Positions 54,746 to 64,000 of a stretch of DNA of 64,000 bases are shown one piece after another. The notes beneath the pieces were generated by a model. It was given only the letters and a program-made list of their open reading frames with translations. It ran no database searches and had not been told where the DNA came from. Position numbers and translations under genes: made by a program. The stretch comes from Gigaspora rosea. Lineage: Eukaryota > Glomeromycota > Glomeromycetes > Diversisporales > Gigasporaceae. Location of the stretch: contig QKWP01000592.1 of the NCBI GenBank assembly GCA_003550325.1, forward strand, positions 20,803-84,802, given 5' to 3'. Within the stretch, counting starts at the first letter, position 1. Each line of letters opens with the position of its first letter.

Positions 54746-57120
54746 CAGGTGACCCCTATTAATATCAACCCATTTGGATTCGATAATTTGGTTGATATAT
54801 GCGGGGTTGATAACAAGGGTAAATGCATTTTTTTTTTTTTTTTGTAACGTTTAATCAGATTTATATAAACCGTTTTAACAATTTTTATGCAAAACATTGT
54901 GCTTGTATACTCCTGTGATCAGTAATATTGCCGGGAATGGACATTCTAACTTTAACAGAAAATTTTAAATGTACTGTACTAACAAAAAAAAAATATCAAT
55001 AAACCATTTATTTCAGTGTGTGACATATCAATCCGTAATGTTGTAACAAATCTTGGGTTGAAAATTTTTCAGTTAAAATAACTTGCGCAGTTAAAATAAC
55101 TTCTCAATTACCAACCTTCTTTCAAAGGTGTTTTCAAACTAATTTCGGGTTATGTATTCAAATTGTAACTAATTTATAAATTACAAATTTTGATATACAA
55201 AGTATTTTAACTCGCTATTTCTATTTTCTTTAACAGATAATAAAAAAAATAATATAAAAAAAAGAAAAAGAAAATAAATGCGAAAAATAACTGATCAAAT
55301 AATGGAACCAAAAGAATGAAAAGAAACTAGACAAAAAAACCGAAGAACTAGTTTAAGTGAAGAAAAAAAAAGGCAAGTATTGTAGTCTGTTTCGTTATAT
55401 TTTACTTTATGATTTTTTTTTAGTTTAAACGACCTAATTAAAATTAACCATTTTTAAAAAAAATCGGTAACCTTTTTTTGCACCTTTGATTGAGATACAT
55501 TCAACCGAATTCGCTTTAACAAACTTCGCAATTGTGGTAGGTCTTGGTCCTTAACAAATTTTACTTGTTCCTGTTGTTCAACATATTGTATGAGTAACAT
55601 ACAGTGCTCCAAGGCAACAGAATGGGGAATTTTTTCAATTTCAACATCGCTTTCATCACTGCTTGTATTGAAATCGGACTGAGGGAGAATTTCTTCAAGA
55701 ATACTAGCTTTGTCTAAAACAATTTCTTCTATTTCAAGATTATCATCAACTCTAATATAATCACTAGCAGTCATTACCCGCATATAATTAGATGGGATTT
55801 TTGAAATAAGATCTTCAACTTCTATTTCGGCTTCAATTTCACTTTCAGCTTCATCTTCACCTTTAGCTTCGATTTCACTTCAGTACTTGATTCAATATCT
55901 TCAATGTTCCAATTTAATCTATTCCACTCTCTTGACGGCACTATTTCAGTCTTTCTCCAGCAATTAATAATTGTTTGGGGGGTTAGATTATCCCAAGCTT
56001 CTGTAACGAGCCTAATTGCAGTAATAAAATGAAGATGAGTTGTAATTCACTAATTTATGTTTTTTTTTTTAAATTTGTTGCTAACTTGACAACTCAATGA
56101 TTATTCGACCTTTAGTTTGTATACTACCGAAGATACAATTTTCGATAGTGAGACTTAAATGAAAATATAATTCCAGCATCACATGGTTGCAAATAAGGGG
56201 TTGTGTGGGGCAGTAAAATATGAAGTTTAATATGAGTATGTTCATCCTTTTAATGAGATGAAGCACCATCAACTAATAAAAGAATTTTTTTGCGGTTTCG
56301 TCGGCACAAGGAATTCAAAGAGTTTATCCAACGTTCAAAAATAGCGCTTGTCATCCACGCTTTCTTGCTAGAATCATATTCAACACCAAGATTTGCTTTT
56401 CGAACACCTTTAAAACAACGCGAGTTGAGTGACTTTCCTATTACTAGTGGTTTTAGTTTATCCGTACCAGTTGCATTTGTACAAAGAAGAACAGTTATTT
56501 GATCTTTAATTTTTTTTTTCTTTAACTGGTTTCGTGGCAAGCGTCTGATCGGGCATCATTCTAAAATAAAAACCAGTTTCATCAGCATTGTAGACATCAT
56601 TTGGCTTATACTGCAAAAGTAATTCAACTAACTTTCTTCTTTCTTCAGGAAGGTTTTCTACAGGCACACTTTCCGATTCTCCATGGATTTTAAATTTTTG
56701 AACGTTATGCCTTCTTTTAAACCTATCTACCCAACTATGACTTGCCTTAAAATCATCTTCCGGTATATCTAATAATTCTGCAAATTTTTTGGCTTGAACT
56801 TGTAGAATTCCATCTGTTAGAATTCCATTTTGTGAAAAAACTCTTTGCATCCAAATGTCCATAGCATTTTCTAACTCTACGAATTTGGCAGGCCGATTAA
56901 CTTTTTTTTTTCTTGAGGCTCTGTTAGCTGCATAGTCAACCACTTATCCTTTTCTTTCAAAATCTTTGAAATTGTGCTTCGATCACAGCTGTATTCTTCA
57001 GAAAGTTGGTCAATACTAAGAGACGGGACTTCATTTTTTCGCTGACATATTTCTTGCTTCGTTTTCATTGAAAGGGTCATTCTTTTCTTTTGTGGTCACT
57101 CCATTTTAGTTAATTATGAG
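54746..57120 (-). mobile_element. pogo2: second pogo/Tigger-type element (right end not seen)
   Basis: The left end, CAGGTGACCCCTATTAATAT, directly follows TA (54744-54745) at the break in LINE H; Tigger/pogo ends commonly start with CAG. A CENP-B-type transposase occupies 55454-57080 on the minus strand. I could not find the complementary right terminus between 57100 and 64000, so the element may extend past the window because of insertions in it (the MITEs at 57410 and 58017 and LINE I are candidates), or it may be truncated. The end coordinate given is only the end of the recognisable transposase region. Confidence 0.65.
55454..57080 (-). pseudogene. pogo2 transposase (HTH, CENP-B HTH, DDE_1), frameshifted
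   Basis: From 57080 it starts MTLSMKTKQEICQRKNEVPS, then LSEEYSCDRSTISKILKEKD (N-terminal HTH). The CENP-B-type HTH is in 56943-56506 (VELENAMDIWMQRVFSQNGI, SHSWVDRFKRRHNVQKFKIH), followed by the first catalytic Asp in YNADETGFYF (residue 121 of that piece). 56540-56250 has ITVLLCTNATGTDKLKPLVI, SKKAWMTSAIFERW and the second Asp in LLLVDGASSH. The third Asp block LQPCDAGI is in another frame near 56180. The C-terminal part to 55454 has acidic repeats and ends in KVQKKVTDFF. At least three frameshifts are needed. Family certain; function as a DNA cut-and-paste transposase is lost. Confidence 0.88.
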
Positions 57121-58016
57121 TGAGCCTAAGGCTTAAAAAATTATTTTATCTTATTAACACGTACTCTTTTTATAATAGATTACTTCACTATGGCATTATT
57201 TTTGGCAGTAATGACTTCCAAATATCTAATTTTTTAGCATTTTCACACCTCCGAATTGTGGGTCCCACGGCTCATAGAAAGTTGTATCAAAAGAGCAATG
57301 TGCATACAGATGCCATGCATGGGACTTAATAAAAATAATAGTCGTAAGTATTCAAATTTTCTAGCTTTAAAGATTGTTCTCATAGAAACAATACATTAAA
57401 TCAATCTTATGGGGTCTTTGCCTTGAAAACCAAGTTACAACATTTCTTGATCGAGTTAATTCAGACAAAAATGGTACAAAATGGAGGGCCATATTCAGCC
57501 TATTGATTTAATAGTTTATTGAATAAATATGGCCCTGCATTTTGAACCGTTTTTGACCAAATTAACTTGATCGGAAAATGTCATAAATTGATTTTCAAGG
57601 CAAAAACCCCATATGTGACTGCATTGTGCATAAAAACTTTAAGGATTTTTTTATATTCGGCTAATTTATTATTTATTTATTTATTATCATTGTTTAACGT
57701 CATATCTAATTCACTCAATTACATTTTTACTATAGGTTCTGAGCTGGAATGAGTACTAGAAAGGGAAACGTGTAAGTAAAAACTAATATATTACATGTGT
57801 TGAATTTTTTTTATTTTATAACTTTCTTCGAAGATACTTATTGGCGTATTTTGTGTCTGAAATTCAAATGTACAGATTCAATCAAATTTATTTATTTCAG
57901 AAATCAAGCAATTGGATTAATCAACATATTCAAACTTTAGACGCTAGTGATAATATTAATTTTACTTATGCATTTTTTTTCTCAATTACTCAAATGCGCT
58001 CATGTGATTATCCATA
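57121..58016. other. AT-rich non-coding DNA around a small MITE
   Basis: Apart from the MITE at 57410-57611 I see no gene. The frames at 57567-57752 and 57841-58053 are AT-driven. It may be the 5' region of pogo2. Confidence 0.5.
57410..57611. mobile_element. Palindromic MITE, 202 bp, TA target
   Basis: Arms of about 95 bp mirror each other. The left starts TGGGGTCTTTGCCTTGAAAA; the right, read inward, starts TGGGGTTTTTGCCTTGAAAA. Both abut TA (57408-57409, 57612-57613). No coding capacity. It shares the TGGGG start with the element at 3330-3672. Confidence 0.85.
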
Positions 58017-58399
58017 TGGGCGGTCAAAAGTAGAAACCAAGGAAATTGGATGATCACGAGTTTCGAGATAATTGGCAAAACATATTTTGTTACACAAAAA
58101 CAAAACAAACCTAAAAATAACAATTCCAGATTAAAAACCTGTTTGTTATTCAACTGATTGGCTAATTTTTATAGATCTACCGATGAAAATTGTGTGACGT
58201 TAGACATTGATCTATTTTTAGATTTTGCCGCTTTACCGTTTAAAAGTTTTTAAACGACTATAACTTCAAAATTTACTAATTAATTATATTTTCGTTATTA
58301 AATAAAAAAGATTCAGCTTTAAAAAATATATACGATTAATCTAAAAGCTCATTTTTTAAAAAAAGGTCAAATTCCTTGGTTTCTACTTTTGACCGCCCA
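58017..58399. mobile_element. Palindromic MITE, 383 bp, TA target
   Basis: Termini TGGGCGGTCAAAAGTAGAAA and its exact complement at the right; about 30 bp of perfect inverted repeat, including CCAAGGAA. Both ends abut TA (58015-58016, 58400-58401). The interior is AT-rich and contains ATTGGCTAATTTTTATAG. The TGGGC start is shared with the MITE in LINE B (27416-27868). Confidence 0.88.
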
Positions 58400-58401
58400 T
58401 A

Positions 58402-59186
58402 TTGTTGTTATATTAAAATTAACGGGTATGGTTGTTCTACTGCATTATTTATTTGTGATGTTTGTTTGTTTTTGCCATTAGGGTATTTTGCATAACCTGG
58501 TGTTTCAAAATTCCAGTCAGTGCATTGGATTTTTTTATTTTTTTTTTAAAAAAATAAAAAATATCTTTGCGTGACCTAAATTAATAGATTTATGTTCTAT
58601 TCATAGCTGTTGACAACACAACTATTTTCGTACATATCTCGTCACACAAGTTTAATTGAATGATGAGCCAAAAAATGTATAAATGGATAAATGCAGAAAT
58701 GCGGCATGATGGAAGTTCTATATTATTGGCCGCAGATATGCACATCGTAGATCCTAATTTGTTAGATGTGATTGGCCCAAAAAAATTATACTACTGTAGT
58801 AGTACGTACGATCTTATCGATCAAAAAATTTTGTAGTCAAAAAATTCGTCGCGAATAAAGCTATGTTTTGTTGAGTTTCTTCGTAGTCGAGTTTACGTGT
58901 GATTGAAGATTTGTTAAGCAGCAGTTTAGTTGGGCTTTTACTATATTAATCACTATAGTTGAACTTCAGTGGTCAAGTTTCGCCGGGTTAAGTTTCACCG
59001 GGCCAAGTCTGTTGGTTAATTTTCGCCGTGGTCAAGAGTCTTTCGCCATTGCCAAGGAGTTGGTCGTGTTTTTCCAGATCTTTACCATTACCAAGGATTA
59101 GGTTTCTCCGGGTCAAGTTTCTTTAGATCAGTTTTTCCAGAATAAGGTCTCTCCAAGATCAAGTAAGTTTTATCGCTGCTATTATT
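58402..59186. other. Non-coding DNA with degenerate repeats near LINE I
   Basis: 58440-58870 is AT-rich without a gene. 58970-59170 contains imperfect tandem units of the form GGTCAAGTTTCGCCG, GGTTAAGTTTCACCG, GGCCAAGTCTG, ending in ATCAAGTAAGTTTTATCG. The last part resembles a 5' splice site. It could be a repeat-rich leader exon of a host gene whose remainder was displaced by LINE I, or simply a minisatellite; I cannot decide. Confidence 0.4.
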
Positions 59187-59265
59187 TTTTTTTTTTTGAA
59201 ATTTCCCCCAGCACAGACTGAGGGTCGCTATTGGCGATCTTTATTTATTATATCTTTATTATGCT

Positions 59266-62200
59266 CTAATTACATATGAGAAATCTATATTTATCCCTTT
59301 TTTTCGTCTGTTTACCCGCCAAATTAAACTGTAATTGCCTAATTTCCGCCTTTAGTCTAGCTTTTGTCCTGTAAGCTATTTCCGAACTTGTAAGACGTTC
59401 CCCTCCCCATTTGGCTTTGGTGTAAATGCACCAGATTTCGTAACAGGCTTGTATGTGCAACCATCGAGCAGCACATTTACTTTCTATACTCGTCCAATGA
59501 CTTAGTGAAAAGATCTCTTGCTTTGACTTGGGCGCCTCGCTCCGGTGTTCGATTTTATGAGTCTTAACGCCTCATCCCACACAATTTCACTGCTAGGACA
59601 TTCTACAGCAAAATGTTCAATGGTCTGTTCTTCGTTCGGGCACCAAGGACAACTACCATTGTTTAAACGATCTGTATGCTTCAATCTGTACCCTAGCGGA
59701 AGGGCCTTGTAGTACATACACCAATAAAGATCCAATTTCTTAAATTGTATCTCCCTTGTAAGAATCCAATCTGTGCTATATTCGTCAGGGAGGTCTACTC
59801 TCCCTGTATTACTCGTTGGTCTCTTGTTCAAAGCTTCGGCTGCCTTCTTTACTATGATCTGATTCCCTTTTAATTCGCCTATCGCGAGATCATTCGGGTC
59901 CCATGGCCAATTTCTTGTGGCTTGTATGCTTCCTTTTACTCTTTTCCAGGCCCTTAGATGAGCTCTCCATTCTGCCGGCCATGCCTTTATGCTTATATCT
60001 GTTCCGCGTAAAGCCCATACTACCTCTGTATTCCTCTTTTCTCTGAGTTTGTTGCTAATTCTTTTTCTCTCGTATTCTGCCCAGAGCAATGCCCTGGTAC
60101 ATAGTTTCTTTCACATCATCACCAGTCTAGCGTCCATTAAGTTTTTCGGTATAGGGGCTTGTAGGCCCCTGTCGGCATAGTCCTCTTGAAACTTGGCATA
60201 TTTTGGAAGCATTTTGGACTTATTCTTTATCCAATTTGATATCATGTCGTTGAGCTCTGATAATTGCTTTCTATTTGGCATTAAGATGTATGCAGCATAC
60301 CAAACTTTTGAGAGAATTAAAGAGTTGGCTATCAAGATCTTTCCCCTAAACGAAAGGTCTCGTAGCTTGTATTGATCTATCGATTTTTTAACTTTTTGAT
60401 GACCCGTTCCTATAGTCCTTTTTTTGGCGTGCCGTCCCTTTGAATTTCATATCCTAAAATCCTTATTGTGTCCTGTTCCTTTACCTTAATATATTGTTTT
60501 TCCCCTTCCAGAGTCACCCTTTCTGCTGTAGGGGTTAAAGGTACTAGCTTTGTTTTGTTTTTATTTATTTTAGTGTTCGAGGCTTTTTCGTATAGCCCGA
60601 AGAGGTGGATCATGTTATTCCAGTCCAGCGCTGAACTTATTCCAATTGAGAGGTCGTCGGCATAAGCCGACAATTTGAACCTATGTCTGCCTAGGGGGAT
60701 CCCTACGACCTTTTCATCCAGTTGTCTTAAAAGTGGTTCAAACGCTAGAATATACAGAAGGAGGGAGATGGGGTCTCCCTGTCTTACACCTCTTTCTACT
60801 TTGAAGGGACTTGATAGTTCGTTTTCTTCAACGATATGTGCTTCTTGTTGACTGAACAGATTCATTACCAACTTTATGGCTTTTTGTTCAAAGTTCATTT
60901 TACCGAGTGTATATTCTAAGAACTCGTGGCTTACTCTATCAAATACCTTGGCCTGATCCACCAGCAGCATCCAATGCAGGTCAGTCTGTTCCCTCTGATT
61001 CCTAATGGTCGTAATAATGTCCAGAGCTGCGTCCGTAATAGATCTATTGGTAATGAACCCCTGCTGGTGTTCTGGTATTATCTCACTGCAAATTATGTTA
61101 AGGTGTTCAGCCATGATCTTCATGAATATTTTTGCATCGCAATTAACCATTGAGATGGGACGCCAATTCTGAATTTCCTCTAAGTTCTTGGCCTTCTTTG
61201 GTATCAGAGTAATTAGGCTCTTGTGCCAGGAATGAGGCATTTTACTTTCGCTTAGTACCTTGTTAAAGACTTTCTCTAGTACCGGGGTTACAGTTTCTAT
61301 TGTTCCTTTGTAGAATTCGTAAGTCAACCCGTCTGTCCCAGGAGACTTGTTGGTTGGCAATGATCTAATAACTTGTTCTATTTCTTCCTTGGTGATCTCT
61401 TTCAGAAGTTGTTTGTTCATATTTTCTGTAACCTTGGGAGGGTTCCCTACTATTTCTTCCATTGCATCGTGGTCTATCCCTTCTTTCTTATATAGACCTT
61501 CGTAGTAGTTTCTTATGTAGTGTAGGGTATCTATACCCCTTTCTCTCTCGGACTCTGTTACCTTTATTGTCTTTTGGCATACCTTACTTTGTCTATTTTT
61601 GAAGCATGCAAAGAAATATCTCGTTGACTTTTCTTCTTTTTCAGCCCATTTCGCTTTAGATTTAACGGCCCATTTCTCTGCTAGTCTTGTTACTTCGGAG
61701 CTCACCTTGGATTCTAGGTCCCCTATTTGGGCTTGTATGTAACTCCCCTTATTTGTTTTTGCTTGCTAAGTTTTGAGCATTGTCAATTTCTTATTTAATT
61801 TCGCTATTTCATCTTCTGGTCTTTTTTGTATTCTGAAAGCTCTTATCTTGCACTGACTCTTCACACTTTAGTTCTTCCAAAATTTCATGGTGGAGTTTTT
61901 TATTTTTCAAATTTTCTTTTTGAAAGCACCAACGCGAGTTCCTCTTCTGTAGGCGGTCAAAGTTCAATGAACATCCTAACAATAAATGGTCTGAGTTCCC
62001 GTACCGGGTTTGGACCTCCGAGATGCAATGTCCATATTTTTCATCTATAAAAATATAGTCTATGCATGTTCCCATCGAAGTATTGTTACGGGTATTTTGG
62101 AAGAAGGTGAGGAATGGAATGGACTTTCTTGTGCGAAATCTGCGATGTTATGTAAACCTGCTATTTTATTTGCTAGGATTTCCTTTGAGTTGTCTCTTTG

Positions 62201-62661
62201 TGGGATAGCTTGGCTAACTCGGTTCTTTTCTGGATTTAGATTAGTGTTCATGTCTCCTGCAATTATATTTATGTCCTCTTTGCTTAATTTTGGAGACCAT
62301 TCGTTAAAGAAAATTACTTTATCCTCTGAAGTGGGCGGAGCGTATACGTTAGTTACATTATAATACCGTCCTTGATATGAGAATTTGGTCATGATGATTC
62401 GTCCACCTTTCTCAACTTCCATCTCTTTAAATTGTATGCTGTGTTTACCAGCTAGAATTGCCGTTTTTTCTGTCCATATTGAGTTACACGGCCATTGTTT
62501 TTTAAGAAAGCTTCTTTTTTTCTCGTCGTTAGATTTGTCTCTTGTAACAATATAATATCCAATTTGTAAGACTTTAATAATGTAAAGGTTCTTTGTTGTT
62601 TACCACTATCATTTAACCCTTTTACGTTTAAAGTGGCTATTTTAATTTTGGATTCTGTCAT
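59266..62661 (-). pseudogene. LINE I ORF2, all domains present, several frameshifts
   Basis: The start MTESKIKIATLNVKGLNDSG (ATG 62661) is 28 nt after the ORF1 stop. Endonuclease blocks are ILLQETNL, NIIAGDMNTNLNP (GDFN has become GDMN) in 62422-62060 and CIDYIFIDE, GNSDHLLLGC in 62075-61809. The 431-codon piece 61705-60410 has SPGTDGLTYEFYK (121-133), motif A LLVDQAKVFD (D250, D256), VRQGDP (307-312) and AYADDL (catalytic YADD 348-351). 60335-60111 and 60089-59502 give the thumb and the C-terminal finger C147-x2-C150-x8-H159-x4-C164; 59460-59266 is the tail. About four frameshifts. Confidence 0.9.
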
Positions 62662-62689
62662 TCTTGCGTAAAAGGTTTTTGTACCCATC

Positions 62690-63606
62690 TTAATGATGGT
62701 TTCGACCACCCTTGCCTCTCTGGGCCTTATAGGGTGTAATCCTTGCAGGGTTTGACCCGTCATTGGTATTTCCTTTTTTCTTTTTTGGTTGTGCCTTTTT
62801 ATGAGTCACTACAGTGAACTTTCCCAACTCAGTGTCTTCATAATTTGCTATGTCGCTAATTTCAGTCAAACGTATTCCCACTGACACTTCCACCGGGATT
62901 TCCACCGTCGATAATGTAGGAACTTTTGCTTCCGATCCGTAACCTATTAAGGCTAGTTCGTCCCTTTGTTCTATTTCTGTCTGTTCTAGACTGGCCTCTG
63001 CCTTATTTAAATTGATATCTGTGTTTGTGTTAATTTGCTCCTTTGAGATTGTATCACATGGTTCTTCCACTGCATGTATCCCCATTTCTATTTCGGCAAC
63101 GTGATCTTCCTTTACGTCCTTTTCAGGGGTGATCGCCGTGTCAACTTCCCATGTCATTTTTTCTATATTTATTTTCATCTCTCCCGGGATCGGTTGTTCG
63201 TTTGAATCCTTCACTCTATGTTTCCGTAAACGTTGTCTACGTTCTACAGAGTTATGGAACTCCTGACAATCTCTCTTAATGTGGCCTTCTCTTTCACAGA
63301 AGTAACATACCTTTGTAGCTGATCTCCACTCTGCAGACGCCTTGTTGTCTATGACATGTGTGAACCTGGGAATGTTGTTTTCCAAATCCAGGTTGTCTGT
63401 GGTTTCGAACACAATAATCCATTGGTCGGAGATATATGGGGTTCCATCAATCATTAGAGGCCTGATTGAAGCAATTTTCCCCACGTCTTCGAAGGCTCCC
63501 AATAAGGCGTCCGAAATCTCCATTTTGTTATCTAAGGGCACATTCCGGCATTTCACTGGCAGAAACGACCTACGGCCGTCACCCGGGATATAACCAAAAT
63601 ACGTCT
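62690..63606 (-). pseudogene. LINE I ORF1, C-terminal two-thirds, frame intact
   Basis: One open frame of about 305 codons belongs to the LINE: NKTYFGYIPGDGRRSFLPVK, the RRM-like block (VKCRNVPLDNKMEISDALLG, DQWIIVFETTDNLD), and the zinc knuckle CYFCEREGHIKRDC (C-x2-C-x4-H-x4-C). The tail is rich in acidic and Thr residues and ends in a basic stretch (KKAQPKKKKGN, YKAQRGKGGRNHH). The first 28 or so codons of the open frame (63706-63607) are not LINE sequence and come from the adjoining element. Confidence 0.87.
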
Positions 63607-64000
63607 TGTTTTCAATGATTATTCCACTAGAAGAGGACCCCAGACATCTCTGATATATGTCATATTTTTTTTTAGCAAATTGATTCAAATTTGATCTAAG
63701 GTCCAAATTTAAATTTTAGCAAATTTTAAAAAGGGTCATAATTGAATATTTTAGCGAATTACTAAGATTTTACACGTTATATTTTATTTTTATCAATTTA
63801 TTCTTTTTTGGGAGAATTACATCGGGAAAATAAAAACATTAAAAATGATAAATAAATAAACAAATAAATAAAGTAAAAAAAGCACGTTATTTTTTTATTT
63901 ACTTTGTTAAAAAAAGATTTGTACACTACGTGTATTATTTATTTTTTTTATTTTTATATATTACGCAGATTTGATTAGTACCCATGAAAATAAATAAATA
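63607..64000. other. AT-rich DNA of an unidentified element at the window edge
   Basis: LINE I ORF1 stops at TGATTATTCCAC (about 63607-63627); TAGAAGAGGACCCC follows, which could be a hAT-like terminus, but the other end is outside the window. The rest is AT-rich, with AAATAAATAAACAAATAAAT low complexity near 63850. No gene. Confidence 0.4.

Larger units (their letters stand above)
59187..63606 (-). mobile_element. LINE I: LINE lacking its 5' end
   Basis: The 3' end on the minus strand has AATAAATAAAGATCGCC, the hairpin CCCTCAG-tctgtg-CTGGGGG and an A-run (T-run at 59187-59199 on the plus strand). ORF2 runs from 62661 to about 59266, and ORF1 from 62690 upward to about 63606, where similarity stops abruptly at GIIIENKTYFGYIP. 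The missing N-terminal half of ORF1 and the 5' end are presumably beyond an insertion that leaves the window. No left-right duplication can be tested. Confidence 0.88.

Overview
KIND OF GENOME. The window is eukaryotic nuclear DNA: very AT-rich, with a GT-AG intron, poly(A)-tailed retroelements and class II transposons. I see no bacterial operon, rRNA gene, intact tRNA gene or CRISPR array, and no convincing intact host gene. The element mix (two-ORF LINEs with a CCHC ORF1 and an EEP-RT-zf-RVT ORF2, pogo/CENP-B-type, MULE and hAT elements) fits a repeat-laden early-diverging fungus such as an arbuscular mycorrhizal fungus. That assignment is inference.

LAYOUT. 1-17.4 kb is mostly AT-rich non-coding DNA carrying small non-autonomous elements: TA-target MITEs (3330-3672, 12475-13118), hAT-type MITEs with 8-bp duplications (3767-3907, 9925-10262), a 1.29-kb SINE-like element with a tRNA-like head (5925-7211) and a 5'-truncated relative (11962-12126), a 1.88-kb near-complete palindrome (7931-9807), a decayed MULE transposase with a 60-bp intron (13191-15433) and another palindromic element (15850-16370). 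17.4-51.3 kb is one nest of transposons. Old minus-strand LINE F (pieces 17400-17781, 18726-18841, 49328-51307) was split by LINE C (18842-49327). LINE C was then split by a pogo element (19086-21904), a GGTGAATT-repeat palindrome (about 22278-22670), LINE B (25710-33093), a hAT element now 14.8 kb long (33647-48482) and a 133-bp hAT MITE (48683-48815). The 14.8-kb hAT holds palindromic repeats, LINE D (34342-35653), LINE E (36140-45499, itself carrying two hAT elements) and a second SINE-like element (45841-46620). 51.3-64 kb holds plus-strand LINE H, split at 54745 by a second pogo element with a frameshifted transposase, two TA-target MITEs, and minus-strand LINE I, which is cut at about 63606 by something running off the window.

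HOW THE PARTS FIT. At several junctions, removing an insert plus one copy of its target duplication restores the reading frame of the older element, so the order of insertion can be read directly. LINE and SINE-like 3' ends share one architecture (AATAAA, then a short hairpin, then an A-run), suggesting that the LINEs mobilise the SINEs. The hAT-type elements share a TAG/CAG terminus and 8-bp target duplication, but each carries its own short motif array next to its ends; two neighbours share a body of about 0.9 kb yet have different termini. Boundaries were read by eye and may be off by a few bases.
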